A DNA stretch of 40,585 bases from Sergeia podlipaevii (lineage: Eukaryota; Euglenozoa; Kinetoplastea; Trypanosomatida; Trypanosomatidae). Both the position numbers and the translations under genes were made by a program. The notes beneath the pieces were generated by a model. It was not told where the DNA came from. It did no database searches and saw only the letters and a program-made list of their open reading frames with translations. The stretch's first letter is position 1. Each line of letters starts with the position of its first letter. This document shows positions 24,354 through 33,959 of this stretch, in pieces. The stretch lies in assembly GCA_030849805.1 (NCBI GenBank), contig JASANZ010002059.1:1-40585 (forward strand). Reading direction: 5' to 3'.

Positions 24354-27300
24354 ATGGAACAAAAACGGCGGAACTGGGCCAACGCTCACTCACAACTATG
24401 GACTTCGCCGCAAGAGAGCCCACATGATTCCTTTACGAGATCGATATCAGAAGATGAAAAGCACGGAAGTGGCTTGCCGTCGAATACCAACGTAAGTGAA
24501 CGGAACCGAGCCTCTAAAGAAAGCACACGTGATATCCGACATTGGGCTTCTATCGTAGACGAGGTGTTGTTCCGGTTATGTGGAACACGCAACATTGCCT
24601 TGAAAGATGGTAACCCAGACGCCAGCTCGCTTGAAGATGGCCTCTATCGTGTTTGCTTTGAGATAGAGAAGTGTGATGAGATCATCCACAGCATGACAGA
24701 GAATGCAAAAATTGCAACAGAGGGAGCTTCGCTCAAAGATCTTTTAGTTGAGATTTGCAAAAGTGCCACAGCGTCGCGTCAAGGCACTGAGCCAGCTGCA
24801 GAGTCGAGACTCACCTCTCGCAATACACTGTGGCAAGTTGCTGACATTTTAGAAGGTTACGGCAAGATTACAGCTGAGGCTGATATTCCATCAGTTCTCT
24901 TGAGCCTTGTGAAGGAGCTGGAAAAGCAAAAGCGCCAGGCCAGTTTTAATACCTTGCTACTGGACCAGTATGAATCAACAGTGCGAGAAGCATTTGCGCT
25001 ATATGGGGAGCCTTCACCACCACTTGTCGCGGAAGCGCAGCAAAAACTTTTAGGCGAGGGAAACGTAACGGAGCCGCATCCAGCGGCATGGATTGAGGGT
25101 GCGTTAGAGAAACTTTACTACACAATAGAAAACATGTCCATACTGCATGAAGATGCGTTGTGGAAATCCCAGTTGCCACTCCCATTTTGTGTGAGAGGGG
25201 ATGCACAACTTACAAAGGACAACATCTCTACGATCTTGGAGAGGGCGAGCAGCTGCCTTGCTTCTATTTCTGAGGAGTGCTGTAGGGCAAAGGAGGAGCT
25301 GTGCAAACGAGAGCCATCAGTGCAAATCATTGCGCCGAGTACAGAAGATGTAGACAATAACGACGCAGCGCATACTGAAGGCAGAAGCGCAAAGGCACCA
25401 ATCTTACCTGCACGAGAACTAAAGGCTGTAGCACAGTGTCTGCCACCTTCAGTACAAAGGCAATACCATTTAGATGAAGGCGACTACTTGTTACATACGT
25501 TGGACGCGGAGTATGGCGCTCGCTTAGCGTGTGCTGTGAAGGCTGTTCTCAGCATTCCTGCACCAGCTTCTGCTGCTAGTGACGCAGCTGCAGGTGCCCC
25601 CGCTGTCTCATCTAGGCGTTCCTCTCACGGTGAATCCTCCGCAGCTCCGCGTGACGCCAAGGAAAATTCTCTCTTCACTATAAACAGCATGAATCGTCTT
25701 CTGAACCGTGTTTTCTTGGGGAAGGAGGATATCTGTGAAGACGATGACATGGTAGGTCACAGCATTCCTGAGGCTCTCGCGCTCCTTGAGCAGACAGTTG
25801 TTGCCGTGGCCGAATTTCCAAAGGATGCCCAGGTTCGTGTGAATGCTCTCCGATGTGAGGTGGAAGATGCTATTGTGGAGCTCGCTCAGCTGCTGCCAGT
25901 GGACACGTCTCTTGCCTTTGAGAAGGGCATTCGCGTCGAACCGCCGACAAGTGACCTCATGCAAATGACGCATATTTTAAGAGCGCGCTTCACGGAATGG
26001 GCACTTCGGCGACAGAAGCAATTTCTGTCAGGCGCACAGGGCCGTGCTAGCAAGGCACGCCTCGAGGAGGTGGTGAAGACGTATGGTAGCCAAATGATGC
26101 AAATATTGAAGGAGATGACGACAACCAATGATGGAGATGAGGAGGAGGATGGGCACGACGGTGAAGTGGCAGCAGCGCTGTTGGAAGAAGCCGCGGCCGA
26201 AAATCCCACCGTGCTTCAGACAGACCAGTTTTTGAGTGACATCGTAGAGCGCCTAAAGTTTGTAAAGACCAAGTACATCCGCTGCGCACACAGTCTCAGC
26301 ACTAACAAGGCGCGCGTAGAGACTCTCACACAGAAGAACGCGAACTACACAAAGAAACTCAAGCGTCTCTCTGGCGCAGCTGAAAAGATGTGTCAAGCGC
26401 TTGGAGTGCACCCAGAAAAGCCCAAGGAGGACACCGCCCCGGCGTCTGGCAACGGCGACGTGACAGAAAACAATATTGCGGAGGTGCTTCGGCAACTAGA
26501 GGTACGCGTGCGATCAGACGATGCGTTGAAGCAGCGTGTCGCCTTCACCGAGGAGCTTGAACACCTGCGCACCGAAGAGCGCCGCTGGAAGGTGGACAGG
26601 GAGGCGTTCCGTAAGGCTATGACGATGGTTTTGGGGCGTCTTGCTGAAGACGGGCGGATTATCAAAGTTGCGCTATACACGATTGGCACAGACGAGTCGG
26701 CCAAGGACGACGTCGTGGAGGACATTCTTGCGGCAGCAAAGAAGAACACGGAGACGGAAGAGGACACTGTGTGTCAGCAGCAGGAAGGTGTGGAGGAGCA
26801 GCTTGCCCTGCTCTTGCAGAAGTACTCTCGGTGGTCCAAACGTTTGCAAGAGGCGACCGAGGACCATCTTCACACGCAACGGAAAATTGTGAAGTATTTT
26901 GCAGCAGTTCGTCGCTTCTTCACTTCCCGTGACGAGCGACTACCGAGCGATGAAATAATGGATGAAAACCTCATTGACATCGACACATGTCTCATGCGCT
27001 TTGCGGATACTATTCTGCCAGCCCTCGATCGCGCCATTCGCGCAGCCGAAAAGAACGGAGGAGGGGCCTCTGGTCTGCTCGCGTCATCTCCTTCCATGCC
27101 GAATGAATCAGCCCCTTCACGCAAAGACGATGTACTGTCGAAGCTTGCGCAGCAGACCAGCAGAGATGCTCTTCTTCCGTATGATCATCGCCTCGGCCAG
27201 ATTTATGAGTCCGTTAGCAAGTTACACATACTCTTTTCCTCGCTCTTGCGGGTGCGTTATTTGTCTATTCCGCACTCTGCTCGCCAACGCAGCTCTGGTG

Positions 27301-29942
27301 ACACGGAGCTCATCTTTGACGATGGCGAAAAAGATGACGGCTTTGTGGACGTTGACCTGGAAAAACTTTTTCACGCCTCAGCAGGCGCTGCGGCTTCTTC
27401 TGCTGGTGCCGCGGAATCTACGCGGTTTTCCCGGGGCGATGCTGTCAGTCCAATACCAGAAACCTCTGCGCCAAGTCCCCGCTCCACCGCCGTCAATGAC
27501 GATCTTCTTCTTCGTGTCACCGCACAGAATCTAGACTGCTTGCACACCGCCGTGCGCAAGTTCAGCTCCAACCACAAGCTCGCGGCCATTCTCATTCAAA
27601 AGGACACTGACACCATGCAGCAGCTGCTGGCTGACATGCTTGAAAAGTACAGTGAGCTCGATATTGAAAAGGCTTTTGGCCAAGACAGAGAGGTGCTGCA
27701 TGGTCTGTATACCACGCTTAGCGAGCGCAGCACAAGACAGAAGGGGTGCTACTTCTTCAACCGGGTAGAAGGCGAGGGCTCGTGTGCGTGGGTTTCCGCG
27801 CTGGAGCAGCTCAGTAGTGGATTTGGGCAGATCATTGAAAAACTGGTGCAGCGCACCGCAATAGCGGCGGAGTCGCGTGAGCTGATTGACGCTATTGTGG
27901 ATGTGTGCGCTCTTTACGTCAACTGGGTGGAGATGACGCCGGAGGTGCCAAAGGACCACGCCCTCTCACAAGATATCATTGCTAGTTGTGTCAGAGATGG
28001 GGAGGGAGAGGATAAGGAGAAATCCAAGGGAGCAGGTGCGCTTCCACCAAAGCCAACCTCGCCTTCTTCAGCAGTTCCACTCAGCGAGCACGGCAGCAAG
28101 AGCACAAGGAAGCAAGTAGAGGATAACTCTACGCGGGCCGCAGACGACGCCGTGGCCAATTTGGAGAAGCCAAAGGTTTCGTACTTTACTAAGGACGACG
28201 TCACGCTCAAGGTGATGCAACACATGTTCTTTCTCGCACAAGAAGCCGTTGGTGCAGAGACCCGTGCACGGGCCAGGATTCTCGCCGAGGAAGGACCCTC
28301 CGCAGAGGATCTTGAAAGTGAAATAAAGCAGTTGAGGGAGGCAGTGGAGCAGGCTGAGGCGTCAGTTGCAGCCGCGAGCGAGGATAGAGCTGTCCTTGTT
28401 AGTGAAAGGGACTTGGCTCAATCAGAAGCAGCACTAGCCAAGGCGGAGTTGCGGAGGTGGCGCCGGCTTGTCGGGGAGCTACAGCAACAGCAGAAGCAGC
28501 CGAGCGCAGGTACGATAGAGATGAGCCCCACGAAGGCAATCACTGCAGCGGCGCAGCCGCCGCAGTTAGTGTCGCCTTCAGTGGTGGCGGCTGCAGTACT
28601 TGCCGGAAATGAAGACGCCAACGCAATTGATCGCGACTGCGTGCACGAGCTGCTGCACTACATGAAGGCACTCAGTGAGGAGCTGAACTACGCCCACGAG
28701 GTAGCGAGACGTGAAGAGGGGCCACGCCAGGATTCCCAGAAGAAGCAGCAGCAAGTTTCTATCAGCGACGATGGTAACAGTGAAAAGTTTTTTGACGATC
28801 ACGTTATGGCTAACTCCGATAGTGCCACGCGGAGGGAACCGCCACGCAGCAGCAACGCGGAGCTTGTCACCCCACCCTCTCGACAACCGTCACTGCGCAG
28901 CAGCGTGAGTAAGCAGGATCATCTTCAGAACCTCTTGAGAGAGGAGTACGATGCCCCTCTTGTGGTGATAGATTCAGCTTCGTCCGCGGCACGCTATTCG
29001 GCCGCCATGGGACGGCCAGGTGTTCGTGGTGGCACGACACCCCACTCAGGGACACGATACAGCCCTTCCAAGCACCAACGCTCCCCGTATGTGGAGTGCG
29101 AGTCTTGCGTGCGCCATCATGGACGTGCGATGCCGGCAGAGATTGTGGAGGCGGAACAGTCAATCGAGGAGGCAATCGCGCGAGGCACTCCACCGCCACG
29201 CCGTTTCTCCATGTCGCAGGTACAGCCGCTCCGCCAGCCGCCGCGGCCGTATCGCACATCACCAGCAGTACGCACCTACAGACCGGACGAGTTCCGCATA
29301 ACGACGGTGACACCAGTAAGAACGACAGCATCTTCACGCCTGCGTGCGGACGCCTCCTCTGCAACTCGTCGCAGAGGCAACAGCAAGGGCAGAAGAGCCA
29401 ATGATGGTGTACTACAGTCGGAGCGCACGCCTCTTGCGGATGCTTCGGCAGCTGCGAGAAGAGAGCTTGCGGAGCGTCGGGCAGCGGCAGGCGCAGCAGC
29501 CGCGCTGCAAAGACGGTTGCGTAGAATGCAGGGCGATGACTACGATGGAGAGGAAAAGTACTTTGATGATGATCGGTGCGCGTTTCCAGATCGCTCTTCT
29601 GGCCTTCAAGTCAACCGGCGAATGCCTCCTGTGAGGACGTCGCGGAGGAGGCTTTCGTCGGGCCCATCTACACAGCCGCGGCGAGAGAGCACGGAGTCGG
29701 ATCCAATTACTGGTCGAGCACGCAGCCCGAACAACTTCAACGATGCACTTCGTCGGATAGACGACGAAGCTAGTTCTATTGTTGAGGAAGACGAAGGATC
29801 GCAGCAGCAGCAGGGCCGCCGGTCCTCTACGCGCCGGCGTCGTACTCCCAACACACCTCCTGAAGTCGTGGCAGACAACGCGAACCTTAGAAACGCTGCG
29901 CTGCGACGGTTGGCAGAGGTGGTGTCGCGCACAAAGGTATGA
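24354..29942 (+). CDS. 1862-residue coiled-coil protein of unknown function
   Basis: The single frame spans 5.6 kb; I do not recognise the family. The start is the first ATG after the acceptor region. It is largely helical and charged. Coiled-coil-like stretches lie at about residues 640-700 (KARVETLTQKNANYTKKLKRL), 735-780, 820-880 and 1310-1380 (DLESEIKQLREAVEQAEASV). Between them are Ala/Ser-rich linkers at about 405-430 and 1015-1070. A conserved-looking globular helical block lies around 900-1250. The C-terminal ~320 residues are basic, Arg/Ser/Pro-rich and probably disordered, with RRR and SPxK-like motifs that could be phosphorylation or microtubule-binding sites. No membrane segment, signal peptide or enzyme motif is present. 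A cytoskeletal, basal-body or flagellum-attachment scaffold is plausible but unproven. Coding is supported by length and composition. Confidence 0.85.
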   Translation: MEQKRRNWANAHSQLWTSPQESPHDSFTRSISEDEKHGSGLPSNTNVSERNRASKESTRDIRHWASIVDEVLFRLCGTRNIALKDGNPDASSLEDGLYRVCFEIEKCDEIIHSMTENAKIATEGASLKDLLVEICKSATASRQGTEPAAESRLTSRNTLWQVADILEGYGKITAEADIPSVLLSLVKELEKQKRQASFNTLLLDQYESTVREAFALYGEPSPPLVAEAQQKLLGEGNVTEPHPAAWIEGALEKLYYTIENMSILHEDALWKSQLPLPFCVRGDAQLTKDNISTILERASSCLASISEECCRAKEELCKREPSVQIIAPSTEDVDNNDAAHTEGRSAKAPILPARELKAVAQCLPPSVQRQYHLDEGDYLLHTLDAEYGARLACAVKAVLSIPAPASAASDAAAGAPAVSSRRSSHGESSAAPRDAKENSLFTINSMNRLLNRVFLGKEDICEDDDMVGHSIPEALALLEQTVVAVAEFPKDAQVRVNALRCEVEDAIVELAQLLPVDTSLAFEKGIRVEPPTSDLMQMTHILRARFTEWALRRQKQFLSGAQGRASKARLEEVVKTYGSQMMQILKEMTTTNDGDEEEDGHDGEVAAALLEEAAAENPTVLQTDQFLSDIVERLKFVKTKYIRCAHSLSTNKARVETLTQKNANYTKKLKRLSGAAEKMCQALGVHPEKPKEDTAPASGNGDVTENNIAEVLRQLEVRVRSDDALKQRVAFTEELEHLRTEERRWKVDREAFRKAMTMVLGRLAEDGRIIKVALYTIGTDESAKDDVVEDILAAAKKNTETEEDTVCQQQEGVEEQLALLLQKYSRWSKRLQEATEDHLHTQRKIVKYFAAVRRFFTSRDERLPSDEIMDENLIDIDTCLMRFADTILPALDRAIRAAEKNGGGASGLLASSPSMPNESAPSRKDDVLSKLAQQTSRDALLPYDHRLGQIYESVSKLHILFSSLLRVRYLSIPHSARQRSSGDTELIFDDGEKDDGFVDVDLEKLFHASAGAAASSAGAAESTRFSRGDAVSPIPETSAPSPRSTAVNDDLLLRVTAQNLDCLHTAVRKFSSNHKLAAILIQKDTDTMQQLLADMLEKYSELDIEKAFGQDREVLHGLYTTLSERSTRQKGCYFFNRVEGEGSCAWVSALEQLSSGFGQIIEKLVQRTAIAAESRELIDAIVDVCALYVNWVEMTPEVPKDHALSQDIIASCVRDGEGEDKEKSKGAGALPPKPTSPSSAVPLSEHGSKSTRKQVEDNSTRAADDAVANLEKPKVSYFTKDDVTLKVMQHMFFLAQEAVGAETRARARILAEEGPSAEDLESEIKQLREAVEQAEASVAAASEDRAVLVSERDLAQSEAALAKAELRRWRRLVGELQQQQKQPSAGTIEMSPTKAITAAAQPPQLVSPSVVAAAVLAGNEDANAIDRDCVHELLHYMKALSEELNYAHEVARREEGPRQDSQKKQQQVSISDDGNSEKFFDDHVMANSDSATRREPPRSSNAELVTPPSRQPSLRSSVSKQDHLQNLLREEYDAPLVVIDSASSAARYSAAMGRPGVRGGTTPHSGTRYSPSKHQRSPYVECESCVRHHGRAMPAEIVEAEQSIEEAIARGTPPPRRFSMSQVQPLRQPPRPYRTSPAVRTYRPDEFRITTVTPVRTTASSRLRADASSATRRRGNSKGRRANDGVLQSERTPLADASAAARRELAERRAAAGAAAALQRRLRRMQGDDYDGEEKYFDDDRCAFPDRSSGLQVNRRMPPVRTSRRRLSSGPSTQPRRESTESDPITGRARSPNNFNDALRRIDDEASSIVEEDEGSQQQQGRRSSTRRRRTPNTPPEVVADNANLRNAALRRLAEVVSRTKV

Positions 29943-30835
29943 GAAAAAGAGAGAGAGAGAGAACGATAGGTGCGACTACAGCACTTGCGATTTGCTGCCC
30001 TTACTGAAAATAGAAAAGGAATGACGGAGGAAAGGGGAACAGCAGCGACAAGACGCACGTACATGCGTGCATACACATAGAGAGAGAGAAAAACAACAAC
30101 AACGACAATAGAGTTATCAACAATAACATTAGAGTATAGCACATCTGCATATATGCGTGTGCATTTTGGTGGAGTTTCATCCTTGTTTGTATCACTTTTT
30201 TTCAATTTTGTTTTCACTAGTTCCTTACGGCCTCCCCCCCCCCTTTTGTGTACAAGTACTACATTTTGAAACACTCGCTACACATTTTCGGGCACTTTGG
30301 CAGACGTTTTATTATTATTATTATTATTTTTTTCATCTCACTTTTTATTATTATTCTGTTTCATTTTTTTTTTTGTTATTGTTCGTTTACATTAGAGTTA
30401 TACATTGGACCATATTTTTTTTCTTTGAAAGAAAAACAATATATGGTGCTCAGGAGCTGATGTTGCGTGGATAATTCCTGTAGGAAAGAAAACCGAAACA
30501 AAAATAAAACAATAGTGGCAACAAAACAATACGATGCAAAAGAATTGATTTTTTGTCCCGATGTATCCTGCGAGTGTAGGATTTTACATATAGAGCTGAC
30601 TGTTTGCGCTGATCACATCTTTTTTTCTTCTTACTATTCCCTTCCTTTTCTTTTCTATTTTTTTCCCCTTTGTACTTCGAATGTGTTCATCTTAAGTGGC
30701 ACATACGACCATTCTCCGAGTGACTTAGGCTGCAGGACGTGAGAAAATCAGTTAAGAAGACTAAGAAAAAATATATATAGCAATAGAGGAGAACGAGGAA
30801 GAAAAGCCCCGCACCTTCCTCTGTTCTGCGAAGAT
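29943..30835. other. spacer, no gene seen
   Basis: A GA repeat follows the stop at 29943. ATT repeats lie at about 30311-30328, and a C8-9 run near 30234-30243. A long pyrimidine tract at about 30615-30672, then AG at 30695-30696, is the likely trans-splice acceptor for the gene at 30836, giving a 5' UTR of about 139 nt. Confidence 0.65.
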
Positions 30836-32320
30836 ATGTACGCCCCATGCAGATTGGGGCCGCTACGCCGTTGCGCAGTAGCAGTGACAGCGGCAGCAGG
30901 GCTCAGCAGCACCTGCCCCAGTGGCACCTCCTTACCCTGCTCTTCCCTTCATACATCTCTTCGTCGCCGCGTCACTACCGCGTCTATTCTTACCAACATT
31001 AAGGAAATGGCCGATGAGGAGGACGATCCTACCAACAAGATGGTCTATCTAAAGCGCAGGCAGCTGGACGCAATTGCCTTTGCAATCAAGGAGAAAGAGG
31101 TGCTGCTTGAAAAGGCTAAACGCCAGCTTGAAAAAGAAGAGGCAAAACGCGCGGAGGAAGAGCGGGAAGAGGCACTTATCGCGGAAGCAGCAAAACTAGG
31201 AGGTCCTGCGGCCGCAGCCGAGGCGAGGCAAAGAATCCAGAAGGACAAGGCACCATATGTTCGATCTGTCGACGCCTTCGCTGACAAGTCTGTGCGCCTG
31301 CAGCACTCCTTTTCTGGTCTCGCAGACAACCGTATCATCTACTGGTGGGAAACGTTGTACTGGAATTACATTCGCTTCTTCTTTACGCAGGAGCTACTCA
31401 TCGCAAAGGACCGCTTTGGGAACAAGTTTACCGTCACGTGGCAATTTCTGAAAGGGCGAGGGGAGCAGCGGCGCATGTATCGAAAGGATTCGAACAAGCG
31501 GCATCAGCCTTACGGCTCACTCGCTACAGATGATCGACTGTGGGAGCGATGGATGCGTGCCCATCGTGGCCAACCTCCTACCGTTGCGGAGGAGGAGCAC
31601 ACACGCAATTACAAGAAACAGTTTTTTGGCGCCATGGTGTTGGAGGACGAAGAGGTGGAAGACTCCTTGATGCGGTTGCTGGCGCACTTGAATCGAGCTC
31701 AACAGATGTTCCAAGAACTTGACGACGATCAGGTTTACAACGATGCTCATCGCGTTGTGAAGCCGCTGCGCGAGACGGAGAAGCGGCCTGGTGATGAGGC
31801 AGCAACACGAGGAAAGACAGGCGCCACTTGGACTCTTGGCTTTGTACGCGGTGATCTCTTCTACAATGAGGAGGAAACGCAAGTTATGCGGACGGAGATG
31901 GCGCACTTGTTTCGCAACATGGAGTGGCAGGAGCTGGAGTACAAGCGCCAGGTGCGCAAGAACAAGACACAGCACCCGCACGGCAAGCCGGCCGAGGGAA
32001 CAACAGACCCTAATGCCCCTGACGGTGAGCCGATGGTGCACTACTGGGAAAGGATGGATATGGGCATTCCATATCATGATGCTGTGCCTGATCTTTCTAC
32101 ACCAGAACTGGAGCGTCTGCGCATTGAATCAGATCAGCTGGAGGACCAACGCTTGGCAATTCGTAAGGAGCTAGGCTTGACTGATTTGGGTGATATACGT
32201 GAGGGTCGAGATCCCATCGTTAAGGGCTATGATCCGTTCCAGCCGCCGCCGGTGTCGTCAAGGTGGAAGCCCAAATGCTGGGAAGAGCCTTGGGGAACTG
32301 GTGGGGGTTTCAAGTACTAG
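30836..32320 (+). CDS. mitochondrial protein with NDUFA12/NDUFAF2-like domain
   Basis: The gene encodes 494 residues. The first ~55 are rich in Arg, Ser, Ala and Thr with almost no acidic residues, as in a mitochondrial presequence; an internal Met58 follows. Residues about 75-135 form a charged helix. Residues about 168-256 contain the family-like core: WWETLYWNYIRFFFTQE, then IAKDRFGNKF, a basic stretch, RLWERWMRAHRGQPPT and EEEH. This parallels the VG-D-FGNKYY, W--W, R--PPT-EE pattern of complex I subunit NDUFA12 (B17.2) and its paralogue assembly factor NDUFAF2. The C-terminal ~240 residues are unassigned, with a helical middle and a tail ending in EEPWGTGGGFKY. Animal relatives are about 145-170 residues, so this is greatly extended. 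A role in complex I structure or assembly is inferred. A trypanosome-specific mitochondrial ribosomal protein is an alternative. Confidence 0.6.
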   Translation: MYAPCRLGPLRRCAVAVTAAAGLSSTCPSGTSLPCSSLHTSLRRRVTTASILTNIKEMADEEDDPTNKMVYLKRRQLDAIAFAIKEKEVLLEKAKRQLEKEEAKRAEEEREEALIAEAAKLGGPAAAAEARQRIQKDKAPYVRSVDAFADKSVRLQHSFSGLADNRIIYWWETLYWNYIRFFFTQELLIAKDRFGNKFTVTWQFLKGRGEQRRMYRKDSNKRHQPYGSLATDDRLWERWMRAHRGQPPTVAEEEHTRNYKKQFFGAMVLEDEEVEDSLMRLLAHLNRAQQMFQELDDDQVYNDAHRVVKPLRETEKRPGDEAATRGKTGATWTLGFVRGDLFYNEEETQVMRTEMAHLFRNMEWQELEYKRQVRKNKTQHPHGKPAEGTTDPNAPDGEPMVHYWERMDMGIPYHDAVPDLSTPELERLRIESDQLEDQRLAIRKELGLTDLGDIREGRDPIVKGYDPFQPPPVSSRWKPKCWEEPWGTGGGFKY

Positions 32321-33182
32321 GTGAGACAATAGTGGATATAAAGGCAGAAGCTTCATACGTGGTGCCCGCAAGCAAGAGTGTGCTGATTAATATTTTAATC
32401 ATCCTCCCCCCCCCCTTTACGAGGCTTTCCTCTTTCTTTTACATTGACATGTAGTTTGTTTCTTTGAGAAGGATCAGTGGCACTAGTTGGTGTTGAAGGT
32501 TTGATCACACGCAAAGCAAAGAGGAAGTGCGTGCCACAAATGTTGATGTGTAGTGACAATGAAAAGCATATAGAATGTTTGAGGAAAAGACGAAGAAGAA
32601 GAGGGAGCGCAAACGTAATAGTAGTAGCGCAATATTGCTATTTGTATTATTATTAATATTGCTTGCTTTTGTAAGTCTTTTTGCGCTTAGTTGCATAGTA
32701 ATGAAACTAGTCATTCTTTTTTTTTTTTTTTTTTAAAGAAGAAAATAAGAGCTTCTCTTGTTTGTTGATAGCGTGCTGTGCTATAGTGGAGGGACACTTG
32801 TAGTGCATATTTATATATCGCGTTCTTTGTACCAAAAAAAAAAAAAGAAGGAGCGACAGATTCCTTTAGTTTTTCTTTAGATATTTGACGAGAGCATGAG
32901 TGAGAGAGTTTTTTCTTGCATGCATTTTCTCACCCATTCAACTCTTGCCGATTACTGTAGTACGCTTTTCTTTTTTTCACTCAATTCCTGTTTCTTTTTT
33001 TTTTTCATTATTATTCAATTATTACCCTTCTAAAAATACAATTTTACATCTTTCATTTTTGCGACTCGTAGGGAAACAACCCGTTAAATATACTTTTTTA
33101 AACTGATAAAATATATTTATATATACTTAAAGTCACACCAATTTGCCACTATACCTTCACGAGTTATTTCTTCCTTCACACA
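32321..33182. other. spacer, no gene seen
   Basis: Contains a C10-11 run near 32406-32416, a T19-20 run at about 32717-32735, an A12 run near 32834, and pyrimidine tracts at about 32968-33004. AG at 33070-33071 is a plausible acceptor for the elongase gene. No ATG occurs between that AG and 33183. Confidence 0.65.
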
Positions 33183-33959
33183 ATGAACCCTAACTCGTAT
33201 GTGGACTCGAGCGCGTGCTACGGTCGTAACTCTCTCTGTTTTTATCCTCAATACAACGCCCTTGTGAGCTATGGCGCTATCGCCGCTGGCCACGCCGGCT
33301 ACATCGTTGTCCTTGTACTCCTTAGGCAGTTCATGGCAAACCGCGAGGCCTACCACATGAATTACCCCATGATGATCTACAACGCTGTTCAGGTGATCCT
33401 GTCAGTCATCATGGCCGTCAATCTATCCCCCTTTCTTGGCAACTATATCTTCAACATCAACGGACGCTTCACTGGTCGCATAGAGTTCTGGATCTTGGTT
33501 CACTACGTCACCAAGTACCTTGACATGTTTGACACCATCTTCATGGTTCTGCGCAAGAAGGATGAACAAATCTCCTTTCTTCATGTGTACCATCACCTTA
33601 CCATCGGTCTCATCTGGGGTCTTCTTCTCCACAACGGCATCGCCAACGGCACCGCCTTCTTTGGCGCGTGGATCAACTCTGTCGTGCACGCGCTCATGTA
33701 CTTCCACTACTTGTACACCGCTTTTGGCTACACAAACCCTTTTAAGGCCTGTTTAACTCAGATCCAGATGATTCAGTTTGCGTTGTGTATCCTTCAGGCA
33801 GTTCTGGTGGTTATGTTTGATAGGCAGATCCCCAGCTCGTGGGCGTGGCTTCAGTTTGGGTACCACATGTCGCTGCTACACCTGTTCATGAAGTTTTATC
33901 TCAGCAAGATTCGCAAGCCCAGCGGCAGCAAGAAGACCGGGGCAAAGGCAGAGGAGTAG
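33183..33959 (+). CDS. fatty acid elongase (ELO family, PUFA-like)
   Basis: The gene encodes 258 residues, a normal ELO length. It should catalyse the condensation of malonyl-CoA with acyl-CoA in the ER membrane. Visible signatures are KYLDMFDTIF (111-120, the KxxE/DxxDT motif), the histidine box HVYHH (134-138), NSVVHALMYFHYLY (165-178) and TQIQMIQF (192-199). About six to seven hydrophobic membrane segments span 26-240. The NSxxHxxMYxxY arrangement and a histidine box with valine are closer to polyunsaturated fatty acid elongases than to the yeast or trypanosome saturated-chain ELO1-4 type. The C-terminal tail is Lys-rich (KKTGAKAEE), compatible with ER retention though not a strict KKxx signal. 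Substrate preference is inferred. Confidence 0.93.
   Translation: MNPNSYVDSSACYGRNSLCFYPQYNALVSYGAIAAGHAGYIVVLVLLRQFMANREAYHMNYPMMIYNAVQVILSVIMAVNLSPFLGNYIFNINGRFTGRIEFWILVHYVTKYLDMFDTIFMVLRKKDEQISFLHVYHHLTIGLIWGLLLHNGIANGTAFFGAWINSVVHALMYFHYLYTAFGYTNPFKACLTQIQMIQFALCILQAVLVVMFDRQIPSSWAWLQFGYHMSLLHLFMKFYLSKIRKPSGSKKTGAKAEE

Noticed and set aside
29606..30274. 222-codon minus-strand frame
   Set aside because: Half overlaps the 3' end of the 1862-residue gene in antisense and half is spacer low complexity.
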